A stretch of 60,924 nt of DNA from JALQUL01 sp964556425 (GCA_964556425.1 CAZKWC010000011.1:1-60924); one strand, 5' to 3'. Shown: positions 27,003-35,927, counted from the first letter of the stretch. The notes: generated by a model from the letters alone, not told the origin. Numbers and translations are program-made.

Positions 27003-29585
27003 ATGACGAGTCAGTCAATCTTGATTTTAGCGCTAGTATGCGGCGCTATAGCTGTCATATATGGCTTTTGGGCACGTAACTGGATTCTTTCACAAGATGC
27101 CGGCAACCCCAGAATGCAAGAAATCGCAGCAGCGATTCAAGCTGGAGCAGCGGCCTACCTTGCCAGACAATACAAAACCATTTTAATGGTAGGCATTGTA
27201 CTTGCAGTTTTAATCGCCTTATTTCTTGACGGTAAAACCGCCATAGGTTTTGTGATTGGTGCCGTTTTATCGGGGGCTTGTGGTTTTATTGGTATGAATA
27301 TATCGGTAAGAGCCAATGTAAGAACCGCTCAAGCAGCCACCAAAGGGATTGGAGCAGCATTAAACGTTGCCTTTAGGGGTGGTGCTATCACAGGCATGTT
27401 AGTAGTGGGCCTTGGTCTATTAGGCGTGACTGGCTTTTATTGGTATTTAAGTACCAATGCGCCAGCAGGAGCCCACGGTAGCGTATTAGATCCATTAATT
27501 GGTTTTGCTTTTGGCTCCTCTTTGATTTCAATTTTTGCCCGTTTAGGTGGAGGTATTTTTACCAAAGGTGCCGATGTTGGGGCCGATTTAGTAGGTAAAG
27601 TAGAAGCAGGCATTCCTGAAGATGACCCACGCAACCCTGCCGTGATTGCTGATAATGTAGGCGATAACGTGGGCGACTGTGCTGGCATGGCTGCCGACCT
27701 ATTTGAAACCTATGCAGTAACGCTTATCGCTACTATGGTGCTAGGAGGATTACTCCTTAGTCAGTTAGGTGAAACCGCCATTGTTTACCCCTTGGCCTTA
27801 GGTGCGGTATCAATTATTGCTTCCATTATTGGTTGCTTTTTTGTAAAAGCATCACCTGGCATGACCAACGTAATGCCAGCGCTTTATAAAGGTTTAGCCG
27901 TATCTGGCGTGCTATCTTTAATTGCTTTTTATTTTGTCACCAATGCCATTATTCCAGATGACGCTTTAGGGGCAAGTGGCTCTAAAATGGCTTTGTTTGG
28001 TTCATGTGTAGTGGGTTTATTATTAACCGCAGTATTGGTCTGGATTACCGAGTTTTACACTGGTACTCAATACAGCCCGGTACGTCATATTGCACAAGCA
28101 TCCACCACCGGTCACGGCACTAATATTATTGCCGGTTTAGGTGTTTCAATGCGCTCGACGGCTTGGCCGGTATTATTCGTTTGTGCGGCCATTTGGTCGG
28201 CTTTTCACATGGCCGGTTTATACGGGATTGCTGTGGCTGCAACCGCCATGTTAAGCATGGCCGGTATTGTAGTGGCACTTGACGCCTATGGCCCTATCAC
28301 CGATAACGCTGGTGGTATTGCCGAAATGAGCGAATTGCCCGATAGTGTGCGAGCCGTTACCGACCCTCTTGATGCAGTAGGCAACACTACCAAAGCAGTC
28401 ACCAAGGGTTATGCGATTGGCTCTGCAGGTTTAGCCGCCTTAGTGTTGTTTGCAGACTACACTCATAAACTAGAAGGCTTGGGTCAAAGTGTGAAGTTTG
28501 ATTTAAGCGACCCGATGGTCATTATTGGACTATTTATTGGAGGCTTAATCCCCTACTTATTTGGTGCTATGGCAATGGAGGCAGTAGGCCGTGCAGCGGG
28601 TTCGGTAGTGGTAGAAGTAAGGCGCCAATTTAAAGAAATTCCAGGCATTATGGCCGGTACTGCCAAGCCAGAATACGGTAAAGCAGTCGATATGCTTACC
28701 TCGGCGGCCATTAAAGAAATGATGATTCCATCATTATTGCCTGTGGTCGTGCCAATTTTGGTGGGTTTATTACTTGGTCCTGCAGCCCTTGGTGGTTTGT
28801 TAATGGGCACTATTGTGACCGGTTTATTTGTGGCTATTTCGATGTGTACCGGAGGCGGTGCTTGGGATAATGCCAAAAAATACATTGAAGACGGTCATCA
28901 CGGTGGTAAAGGCTCTGAAGCCCACAAAGCAGCCGTTACAGGCGATACCGTAGGTGACCCCTACAAAGACACAGCCGGTCCTGCTGTCAACCCTTTAATT
29001 AAAATTATTAATATTGTGGCTTTGTTAATTGTGCCTTTGGTCGTCAGTCTTCACGCTCAAGCTCCAAGTGCTGTTGCACCTGTGGCCACTAGCGTTAGTT
29101 CTGAGGCCGCCTCAATGGCCTCGGCACCTGGATCAAGTGCGAGTACAAGTGCAAGTACATCTGAAACCCCAGAGGCAGTGAGCGTCACTACCAGCACTGT
29201 AGTCACCTTCCAGGAAGCTGGTTCAGCTAGTGCTAGCGCCACCGTTGCTAGTAACTCAGGCGCATCCATCAAAATTGAAAATGGTGTGGTGAAGTTTTAT
29301 TTTGCCAAAAGTAAAGCCGATATTGCCCCGGGTGCCACTGAAGCCTTTGCAGATATTTTAAAAGCTTTAGCAGCTGGCAAAAAAGCGCAAATTAGTGGTT
29401 TTCATGATGCCACTGGTGATCCTGCCAAAAATACAGAATTAGCCCAGCAACGCGCTATTTCTGTAAAAAATGCACTCATCGCTGCTGGTGCTAAAGAATC
29501 TCAAATTGAGATGAAAAAACCTGAAAAAGCATTGGCTGATGGGAAACCACCAGAAGCTAGGCGGGTTGAAGTAAAAATTCTGTAA
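27003..29585 (+). CDS. hppA: Membrane H+-type pyrophosphatase, K+-independent signature, fused to a C-terminal OmpA-like domain
   Basis: Ion-pumping PPase (860 aa). Residues 1-686 form the multi-span pump with the catalytic block starting DVGADLVGKVEAGIPEDD at 191 and then DNVGDNVGD. GNTTKA has Lys464, the residue marking K+-independent enzymes (K+-dependent ones have Ala). The usual family end, NPLIKIINIVALLIVPL, is reached near 680. Beyond it are a Ser/Ala/Thr linker (687-755) and an OmpA-like domain (756-860) with FHDATGD, NTELAQQRA and ARRVEVKIL. Asp802 and Arg817 are 15 apart, as in peptidoglycan-binding OmpA domains. The C-terminus of this pump faces the periplasm, so the domain could anchor to the wall. 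The ion pumped is assumed to be H+. Confidence 0.93.
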   Translation: MTSQSILILALVCGAIAVIYGFWARNWILSQDAGNPRMQEIAAAIQAGAAAYLARQYKTILMVGIVLAVLIALFLDGKTAIGFVIGAVLSGACGFIGMNISVRANVRTAQAATKGIGAALNVAFRGGAITGMLVVGLGLLGVTGFYWYLSTNAPAGAHGSVLDPLIGFAFGSSLISIFARLGGGIFTKGADVGADLVGKVEAGIPEDDPRNPAVIADNVGDNVGDCAGMAADLFETYAVTLIATMVLGGLLLSQLGETAIVYPLALGAVSIIASIIGCFFVKASPGMTNVMPALYKGLAVSGVLSLIAFYFVTNAIIPDDALGASGSKMALFGSCVVGLLLTAVLVWITEFYTGTQYSPVRHIAQASTTGHGTNIIAGLGVSMRSTAWPVLFVCAAIWSAFHMAGLYGIAVAATAMLSMAGIVVALDAYGPITDNAGGIAEMSELPDSVRAVTDPLDAVGNTTKAVTKGYAIGSAGLAALVLFADYTHKLEGLGQSVKFDLSDPMVIIGLFIGGLIPYLFGAMAMEAVGRAAGSVVVEVRRQFKEIPGIMAGTAKPEYGKAVDMLTSAAIKEMMIPSLLPVVVPILVGLLLGPAALGGLLMGTIVTGLFVAISMCTGGGAWDNAKKYIEDGHHGGKGSEAHKAAVTGDTVGDPYKDTAGPAVNPLIKIINIVALLIVPLVVSLHAQAPSAVAPVATSVSSEAASMASAPGSSASTSASTSETPEAVSVTTSTVVTFQEAGSASASATVASNSGASIKIENGVVKFYFAKSKADIAPGATEAFADILKALAAGKKAQISGFHDATGDPAKNTELAQQRAISVKNALIAAGAKESQIEMKKPEKALADGKPPEARRVEVKIL
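29136..29159 (+). repeat. Two tandem 12-bp units in the hppA linker
   Basis: AGTGCGAGTACA is followed directly by AGTGCAAGTACA, coding SAST-SAST in the Ser-rich linker. It differs by one base between copies, consistent with slippage expansion of the linker. Confidence 0.7.
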
Positions 29586-29600
29586 CAAGAGCTAAGCATT

Positions 29601-29641
29601 AATCGACCTTATTGGTATTTTTCCAATCTGGTCGATTTTTC
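29601..29641 (+). terminator. Intrinsic terminator of hppA
   Basis: AATCGACC / GGTCGATT (29601-29608 with 29630-29637), with an inner ATTGG / CCAAT helix, then a run of T. Confidence 0.9.
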
Positions 29642-29932
29642 TTCCATTTTTTGCTTTTCATATATTTCCAGATAAGTTTTAAAAGATCTTTAAAAACACT
29701 ATATGATGCAGATTAGTAACACTTTTATACAGCAGAAAACCCTTTTTCATTTGCTATAAAACGAGTTCTATTGGTACTACTTCTACAAAAATTATTAATT
29801 TTTCTCATCATTTAGTTATTTTTGATGTATTTTCTAAGGGTAGTACAAATTCAAATCGCACCAAACTCCATTACACTAATGGTTTTCAAAATCAAGCTTG
29901 TTTATTGAACAGCTTTTTATAAGTCAAGAATA
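29642..29932. other. Non-coding region upstream of fabA
   Basis: About 290 bases after the hppA terminator (347 between the genes) and before fabA. It contains a distant inverted pair GTACTAC and GTAGTAC about 60 bases apart, possibly a regulator site, but not assigned. The fabA promoter must lie here. Confidence 0.35.
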
Positions 29933-30448
29933 ATGACCCAACAAAACAGTTACAGCTACGAAGATCTCTTGGCCTGTGGCCGAGGCGAAACATTTGGCCC
30001 TGGTAATGCACAATTGCCAAAACCCCCCATGCTTATGTTTGACCGCATTGTGAGCATCACAGAAGACGGCGGAGCCCATGGCAATGGTCAAATCATTGCG
30101 GAACTCGATATTAAACCCGAATTATGGTTTTTTGAATGCCACTTTAACCAAGACCCTGTTATGCCAGGTTGCTTAGGACTTGATGCCATGTGGCAACTCG
30201 TTGGCTTTTATTTAGGCTGGAAAGGTGGCCCAGGCCGTGGTCGTGCTTTAGGTTGCGGTGAAGTTAAATTCACCGGCCAAGTCTTACCAACTGGCAAATT
30301 AGTACGTTATCACATTGACCTTAAACGTGTCATTATGCGTAAACTAGTAATGGGCATTGCAGATGCCCGCATGGAAATCGATGGGCGTGAAATTTATACG
30401 GCCACCGACCTTAAAGTTGGTCTTTTTACCAACACTGAAAATTTTTGA
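29933..30448 (+). CDS. fabA: 3-hydroxydecanoyl-ACP dehydratase/isomerase FabA
   Basis: Hot-dog enzyme (171 aa) that dehydrates 3-hydroxydecanoyl-ACP and isomerises trans-2 to cis-3-decenoyl-ACP, the entry to anaerobic unsaturated fatty acid synthesis. The active-site His70 lies in FFECHFNQDPVMPG and Asp84 in GCLGLDAMWQLVG, both at the E. coli positions. The length matches FabA rather than FabZ. It is followed after 21 bases by fabB, the standard partner. Confidence 0.97.
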   Translation: MTQQNSYSYEDLLACGRGETFGPGNAQLPKPPMLMFDRIVSITEDGGAHGNGQIIAELDIKPELWFFECHFNQDPVMPGCLGLDAMWQLVGFYLGWKGGPGRGRALGCGEVKFTGQVLPTGKLVRYHIDLKRVIMRKLVMGIADARMEIDGREIYTATDLKVGLFTNTENF

Positions 30449-30469
30449 TTCGTCTTTAAAGGTCAATTT

Positions 30470-31687
30470 ATGCGTCGCGTTGTTGTAACAGGTATGGGTA
30501 TTGTTTCAAGCTTGGGTAATAACCAAGCTGAAGTTTTGGACAGCTTGAAGAATGGTCGCTCCGGCATTACCTTTCAGCAAGAATATGCCGATAGAGGTAT
30601 GCGCTCACATGTAGCGGGTTCAGTCAAAATTGACTACGAATCCATGATTGATCGCAAATTAAGCCGTTTTATGGGCCCTGCCCATGCTTATGCATGGATA
30701 GCCATGCAAGAGGCTATTGCCCAATCTGGTTTAACCCCTGATCAAGTCTCTAATGTAAGAACCGGTTTAATTGCTGGCGCTGGTGGTACTTCCACTAGTT
30801 CCATGTTAGAAGCTACCAACATCCTGGCCGAAAAAGGTATTCGCCGTGTTGGCCCTTACATGGTCACTAAAACCATGTCAAGTGGCGTGGCAGCTTGCTT
30901 GGCTACTGGTGCAGAAATCAAAGGCATTAACTACAGTATTAGCTCTGCTTGCTCTACTAGTGCTCACTGTATTGGTGCTGGTATGGAACAAATCCAATTA
31001 GGCAAACAAGACATTATTTTTGCTGGCGGTTGCGAAGAAGAACACTGGTCCATGTCATTTTTGTTTGATGCCATGGGTGCTCTGTCTAGCAAGTACAATG
31101 CAGCCCCCGAAACCGCCTCACGCACCTATGATGCAACCCGCGATGGTTTTGTGATTTCTGGTGGTGGCGGTATGTTGGTGCTTGAAGAACTTGAGCATGC
31201 CAAAAAACGTGGTGCTACTATTTTGGCCGAGTTAGTCGGCTATGGTGCTACCTCCGATGGCTACGATATGGTAGCTCCTTCTGGTGAAGGTGCAAAACGT
31301 TGTATGGAGCTAGCTCTAGAGGGCGTGAAGGCACCAATTGATTACATCAACACCCATGGTACTAGCACCCCTGTAGGAGACCTTAAAGAGCTCGAAGCCA
31401 TTAAAGCGGTCTTTGGCGATAAAGTCCCTGCTTTTGCTTCTACCAAATCTTTGTCTGGTCACGCATTAGGTGCTGCAGGTGTGAATGAAGCCATTTACAC
31501 CTTATTAATGATGCAAAACCGTTTTATTGCGGCTTCTGCCAACATCACCGAACTCGACCCTGCAGCTCAAGGCTTGCCAGTGGTAGTAAACCGCATTGAT
31601 AACATTGATATTAAAACTGCTATGTCCAATAGCTTTGGTTTTGGTGGCACTAATGCAACCCTTACCTTTGCAAAATACGAAGCGTAA
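30470..31687 (+). CDS. fabB: 3-oxoacyl-ACP synthase I FabB
   Basis: Condensing enzyme (405 aa) elongating cis-3-decenoyl-ACP. The Cys-His-His triad is clear: Cys161 in SSACSTSAHCIG, His in NTHGTSTPVGD, and His in SLSGHALGAAG. Direct linkage to fabA and the N-terminus MRRVVVTGMGIVSSLGNN identify FabB rather than FabF. Together fabA and fabB set the unsaturated fraction of membrane lipids. Confidence 0.97.
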   Translation: MRRVVVTGMGIVSSLGNNQAEVLDSLKNGRSGITFQQEYADRGMRSHVAGSVKIDYESMIDRKLSRFMGPAHAYAWIAMQEAIAQSGLTPDQVSNVRTGLIAGAGGTSTSSMLEATNILAEKGIRRVGPYMVTKTMSSGVAACLATGAEIKGINYSISSACSTSAHCIGAGMEQIQLGKQDIIFAGGCEEEHWSMSFLFDAMGALSSKYNAAPETASRTYDATRDGFVISGGGGMLVLEELEHAKKRGATILAELVGYGATSDGYDMVAPSGEGAKRCMELALEGVKAPIDYINTHGTSTPVGDLKELEAIKAVFGDKVPAFASTKSLSGHALGAAGVNEAIYTLLMMQNRFIAASANITELDPAAQGLPVVVNRIDNIDIKTAMSNSFGFGGTNATLTFAKYEA

Positions 31688-31730
31688 AACTTATCGCTCT
31701 TAACTTGGTGTTTAGCCAAGTTGAGTTAAT

Positions 31731-31770
31731 AAAAAACCGGATCAGCTTTTAAAGCTTGATCGGGTTTTTT
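31731..31770. terminator. Bidirectional terminator between fabB and plsY
   Basis: Long interrupted stem: AAAAAACC (31731-31738) with GGTTTTTT (31763-31770), GATCA (31740-31744) with TGATC (31757-31761), and inner GCTTT/AAAGC. A 7-bp hairpin AACTTGG/CCAAGTT (31702-31722) precedes it. Confidence 0.88.
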
Positions 31771-31859
31771 ATGCCTTGTTACCAAAAAAGGTAATAGGCA
31801 AATTAAAGGCAAAACAAAGAGATATTAATGCCCAAGACTAAGCTTGGGAGGATAAAAAA

Positions 31860-32489
31860 TTATTTCTTTTTACTGCCTAATTTAGATTCAGTGCCTTTAA
31901 TTAAACGGCTTAAATTTTCGGCATGACGTAATAATAAAAACCCTGCAATAAACACCAAGGCTGCGGCAATAATACCGTCCATATTCCAAGCTACACCACT
32001 CACTAAGACATAATAAAACGGTGCAAAAATGGCAGCCGTTACCGATGCCAAAGAAGAGTATCTAAAAAATACCGCCATAATGATCCAGGTCAGGGCTACT
32101 GCCAAGCCCAACCATGGGCTAATACCAAGCACCACACCTAAAGCAGTTGCCACCCCCTTACCGCCCTTGAATTTAAAGAAGATGGGGTAAACATGGCCTA
32201 AAAAAGCAGCTACAGCCACTAAGGCAAGTGCACCCGAATAAAGTCCGTAAGCATCTCCGTATTGCACGACTAAAAACACTGGCAACCAGCCCTTAGCTGC
32301 ATCAAGCAATAAGGTCAAAATGGCAGCCGCTTTGCTACCCGAGCGCAACACATTGGTAGCACCAGGGTTTTTACTGCCAAAAGTACGGGGGTCAGATAAG
32401 CCCATTAAACGGCTCACTACCACTGCAAAAGAAATAGAACCTAATAAATAAGCGACTAAAACAGCCACTGCAACATATATAAAATCCAA
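31860..32489 (-). CDS. plsY: Acyl-phosphate:glycerol-3-phosphate acyltransferase PlsY
   Basis: Integral membrane enzyme (209 aa) making lysophosphatidate from acyl-phosphate, the first step in bacterial phospholipid synthesis. It has the glycine-rich FGSKNPGATNVLR motif, the phosphate-binding FKGGKGVATALGV motif, and a Glu in the third motif region near the C-terminus (LLRHAENLSRLIKGTESKLG). I place the start at TTG 32489, which has AAGGAG six bases upstream and begins directly at the first membrane span. An ATG at 32528 would overlap the upstream ybaK gene and add 13 polar residues foreign to the family. Confidence 0.92.
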   Translation of the reverse strand: MDFIYVAVAVLVAYLLGSISFAVVVSRLMGLSDPRTFGSKNPGATNVLRSGSKAAAILTLLLDAAKGWLPVFLVVQYGDAYGLYSGALALVAVAAFLGHVYPIFFKFKGGKGVATALGVVLGISPWLGLAVALTWIIMAVFFRYSSLASVTAAIFAPFYYVLVSGVAWNMDGIIAAALVFIAGFLLLRHAENLSRLIKGTESKLGSKKK

Positions 32490-32505
32490 TTGAAACTCCT
32501 TATTG

Positions 32506-32994
32506 TTATAACTCGATGGCACACTCAACTAAGACAGGCTTTAATAAATCAATACACACCTGTGGCGAAATTCCAATTAAAAAACCTCGCCTGCCACCGT
32601 TAATCGCTATTTTAGGCAATTGTGTAATGGTTTTCTCCATAAATACACGCATTTGTCTTTTTGTTGCAAAAGGTGAAGTGCCTCCTACCAAATAACCGCT
32701 ATATTTATTGGCTATTTCGGGCAGGCAGGGCTGCACAGTTTTTAAACCTGCTTGCCTAGCTAAGGCCTTAGTGGAAACCTTTTTATTGCCATGCATTAAC
32801 ACCACCAAGGGCTGCTTGTTTTCGTCTTCCATGATGAGGGTTTTGACCACGGAAAAAGGATCAAGGCCCAAGACTTGAGCACTATATTCCGCGCCACCAT
32901 GGGGTTCATAGTCGTATAAATACTCTTCAAAAACCACCTTGTTGGCTTTTAAAAACAAAGTTGCTTGGGTTTGTGGTGCTGCAGATTTAGCCAC
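32506..32994 (-). CDS. ybaK: Cys-tRNA(Pro)/Cys-tRNA(Cys) deacylase, YbaK/EbsC family
   Basis: Trans-editing enzyme (162 aa) that clears mischarged Cys-tRNA(Pro). It has the YbaK fold signatures GLDPFSVVKTLIM, the active-site Lys region VLMHGNKKVSTKALARQAG, and YLVGGTSPFATKRQMRVFME. The start codon is GTG. It is 16 bases upstream of plsY and 28 bases downstream of the aldo/keto reductase gene, suggesting one three-gene transcript with no obvious shared pathway. Confidence 0.9.
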   Translation of the reverse strand: MAKSAAPQTQATLFLKANKVVFEEYLYDYEPHGGAEYSAQVLGLDPFSVVKTLIMEDENKQPLVVLMHGNKKVSTKALARQAGLKTVQPCLPEIANKYSGYLVGGTSPFATKRQMRVFMEKTITQLPKIAINGGRRGFLIGISPQVCIDLLKPVLVECAIEL

Positions 32995-33022
32995 TTTAAA
33001 ACTTCACTTCTAAATAAAAAAA

Positions 33023-34081
33023 TTATTGCGCAGGGTCTCTAATATCCCAGCGCACAGCATCTACCGCCGCCATTATTTCGGGGCTGAGTTTCACCTCGCT
33101 AGCCTGCATACATTCATGCAATTGCTCGACCGTGGTGCAACCAATAATAGTACTGGTAATAAATGATTTATGCATACAAAACGCCAAGGACAACTGCGTT
33201 AGGCTTAAGCCAAAAGCTTTGGCTACCTCGCCATAACGACGGGTCGCAATAAGTGTTTCAGGGCGTACATAACGTGGGCTCCAGGTAGGTGGGAAATGGG
33301 TTAAGCGACCCACTGGTTTGCCCTCTTTGGTATAACCACCCGTATCGTATTTGCCTGTTAAGCGGCCAAACGCCAATGGTGAATAAGCCAAGATACCCAC
33401 GTTTTCTCGCAGGCAGACTTCATCAAGGCCATTTTCAATTTGACGATTTAACAAATTGTAGGCATTTTGCATACTGGCAATCATGGGTAAACCAGCTTGC
33501 TTGGCTATTTTAGAATATTCCATAATGCCCCACGGGGTTTCATTGGACACCCCCACATAACGAATTTTTCCAGCCTTCACCAAACTTTGCATGGCTTCCA
33601 AAACCTCATCAAAACCAGGGGTAGGGCGGTCTTTGCTAGGGTCGTAATATAAAGCACCAAAAACAGGCACATTACGGCTTGGCCAATGAATTTGATACAA
33701 GTCGATATGATCAGTTTTTAAACGGGTTAGGCTGTCGTTACAGGCTTGCTCTATGGTGACTTTGCTAGGATAACTTCCCTCACGTATCCAATTCATGCCA
33801 CGCGCAGGGCCTGCCACCTTGCTGGCCAAAACAATTTGCTCACGTTTACCTGGATTTTTTTCAAACCAATTACCAATAAAACGTTCGGTATCACCGTAAG
33901 TGGTTTCACGGGCCATGACCGGATACATCTCTGCGGTATCAATAAAATGCAAACCTAAATCATAGGCCGCATCAAGCTGTTGAAAAGCTTGTTCTTGATT
34001 ATTTTGTTCACCAAACGTCATGGTACCCAAACAAATGGGCGTTACCATTAAATCACTTTGACCCAACTGAACTTTTTTCAT
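33023..34081 (-). CDS. NAD(P)H-dependent aldo/keto reductase (Tas-like)
   Basis: 352-aa TIM-barrel oxidoreductase. The catalytic tetrad is visible: Asp and Tyr in FIDTAEMYPV, Lys in IVLASKVAGP, and His in LYQIHWPSR. The insertion TYGDTERFIGNWFEKNP and overall length resemble the E. coli Tas group of aldo/keto reductases. The cofactor-binding end is SFITSTIIGCTTVEQL. The substrate cannot be named. It is first in a run with ybaK and plsY, and divergent genes are not adjacent. Confidence 0.88.
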   Translation of the reverse strand: MKKVQLGQSDLMVTPICLGTMTFGEQNNQEQAFQQLDAAYDLGLHFIDTAEMYPVMARETTYGDTERFIGNWFEKNPGKREQIVLASKVAGPARGMNWIREGSYPSKVTIEQACNDSLTRLKTDHIDLYQIHWPSRNVPVFGALYYDPSKDRPTPGFDEVLEAMQSLVKAGKIRYVGVSNETPWGIMEYSKIAKQAGLPMIASMQNAYNLLNRQIENGLDEVCLRENVGILAYSPLAFGRLTGKYDTGGYTKEGKPVGRLTHFPPTWSPRYVRPETLIATRRYGEVAKAFGLSLTQLSLAFCMHKSFITSTIIGCTTVEQLHECMQASEVKLSPEIMAAVDAVRWDIRDPAQ

Positions 34082-34151
34082 TATTGACCTGTTAAAAAAA
34101 TAAAGATGAAAACAATCTAAAAAGACGGTTCACTATAAACCAAAAAATGCA

Positions 34152-35927
34152 TTATTTTGGCAAATCGCTTGCAGACAAAGCCTGTGCCCTTGCTTGCTCT
34201 TGCAAGCGCAAAACACGGCGTTGGACTTTACCTGTAGTGGTCATGGGCAGAGACTCTACAAATTCAATTTCTTTGGGATATTCGTAAGGTGCTAACAAAC
34301 CTTTTACATGGGCTTGTAGTTGCATTTCTAGGGCCTGATAATGGCTTTGTTTTTCTTGCTCGGTGGCAGCTGCAGGGGGCAACATTTGCGGGGCTAGCAC
34401 CACATAGGCTTTTACTACTGCACCACGGTCGGGGTCGGGTTTAGGCACTACCGCTGCATTGACCACCGCCTCATGTTTCACTAAACAGTTCTCTACTTCA
34501 CTAGGGCCAATTCGGTAGCCGGCTGCCTTAAATACATCATCGGCACGGCCTTGGTACCATAAATAACCATCTTCATCGGCATAGGCCAAGTCACCTGTAC
34601 GACACCAGTCATTGGTAAATTTACCCTCTGTGGCGGCAAGATTTTTCCAATAACCCAAAAAGAAAATAGGGTCGGGTTGACCATGTAGGTTGTAGCGGTT
34701 AATTGACACATCACCAATTTCGTTGGGAGCACATATTTCACCATTTTCATTGATCACTGCTACCCAATGCCCCGGATAACCCTTGCCCATACTACCAGGT
34801 TTAGCCGGCCACCCCCTACCCTCACTAGGCTTTCCATTCATGGCGCAATTGCCCACAATGTAATTGACTTCGGTTTGACCAAACATTTCATTCACGGTAA
34901 TGCCCAATTGTTTTTGGCAATAATTAAAAACCGCATCACCGACTGCCTCGCCAGCACTCATCATGGCTTTTAAATGCAATTGAAAATGTTTTTTAGGCTG
35001 TGGGTAAGCCTTCATCATGGCCTTTAATGCAGTCGGAAATAAAAAGCTATGACTAACCCTGTGTTTTTGCATAATGGTAAAAGCATTTTCAGGGCTAAAG
35101 CGTCCATTAAAGGCGACAATTTTTAAGCCAAAATAGAGTGTCGGCAATAAGGCATCCATTAAGCCACCGGTCCAGGCCCAATCGGCTGGGCTCCAAAATA
35201 CTGCCTTGCTTTTTGGATTGGTTTTACCATCAAAACCCAACCAATTTTGGCTACAAATAAAACCCGTTAAATTGCCAATTAAGGCCTGATGAGGAATAAG
35301 TGCCCCTTTAGGATTTCCAGTAGTGCCACTGGTATAAATTAAAATAGCGGCATCGCTGGCCAAGGTGGGCACTAATTCAAAATTTTTATTTTGATGAGTC
35401 AATTGTGCATCAAGGTCAGGCCCTGTTACCAACACCTGTAATAAGTCAGGGCAATCGTTTTGAATGCTAGTAATATCGGCTAAAGAAACCGCATCGGTTA
35501 AGACGATTTTGGCATTGCTATCTTGCAGGCGGTAAGCCAATGCATCGGGGCCAAATAAAGTCGATAAAGGCATTGCCACCGCACCCATTTGTAATACCGC
35601 CATATAGGCTACTGCAGTATCAAAACACTGGGGCATTACAATGGCAACACAGTCGCCCTTTTGAATACCTAATTGGCTGAGCAGATTAGATAATTGCTGA
35701 GCTTTATGCGACAAACTGGCATAAGAAAAACTCGCAAAATTATGGCTACTCAAGGTCTCTGGAGTTTCTGCAATAATAGCTATTGTAGTGTCACCCTTGG
35801 GACTGTTTGCCCAACGTTGGCAACAAACTTGAGCCATATTAAAGTACTCGGGCACTTCCCATAAAAACCCGTCTTGCATCGCTTGATAAAAATCAGCTGT
35901 ATTAAAATGTTTTTGAAGTGCTGTCAT
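34152..35927 (-). CDS. Acyl-CoA synthetase (AMP-forming, ANL superfamily)
   Basis: 591-aa adenylate-forming enzyme, activating a carboxylate to its CoA thioester through an acyl-AMP. The P-loop-like A3 motif is ILIYTSGTTGNPKGAL, A5 is NEMFGQTEVNYIVGN, A7 is CRTGDLAYADEDGYLWYQGRADD, and the catalytic Lys is in TTTGKVQRRVLR. Its length and ADWAWTGGLMDAL resemble medium-chain or acetate-type synthetases of betaproteobacteria. Substrate not decided. It is divergent from an alpha/beta hydrolase, with about 26 bases between the two chosen starts. Confidence 0.87.
   Translation of the reverse strand: MTALQKHFNTADFYQAMQDGFLWEVPEYFNMAQVCCQRWANSPKGDTTIAIIAETPETLSSHNFASFSYASLSHKAQQLSNLLSQLGIQKGDCVAIVMPQCFDTAVAYMAVLQMGAVAMPLSTLFGPDALAYRLQDSNAKIVLTDAVSLADITSIQNDCPDLLQVLVTGPDLDAQLTHQNKNFELVPTLASDAAILIYTSGTTGNPKGALIPHQALIGNLTGFICSQNWLGFDGKTNPKSKAVFWSPADWAWTGGLMDALLPTLYFGLKIVAFNGRFSPENAFTIMQKHRVSHSFLFPTALKAMMKAYPQPKKHFQLHLKAMMSAGEAVGDAVFNYCQKQLGITVNEMFGQTEVNYIVGNCAMNGKPSEGRGWPAKPGSMGKGYPGHWVAVINENGEICAPNEIGDVSINRYNLHGQPDPIFFLGYWKNLAATEGKFTNDWCRTGDLAYADEDGYLWYQGRADDVFKAAGYRIGPSEVENCLVKHEAVVNAAVVPKPDPDRGAVVKAYVVLAPQMLPPAAATEQEKQSHYQALEMQLQAHVKGLLAPYEYPKEIEFVESLPMTTTGKVQRRVLRLQEQARAQALSASDLPK

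Noticed and set aside
32490..32528. ATG start for plsY at 32528
   Set aside because: Would overlap the end of ybaK and add 13 polar residues; TTG at 32489 has a perfect AAGGAG and starts at the first membrane span.
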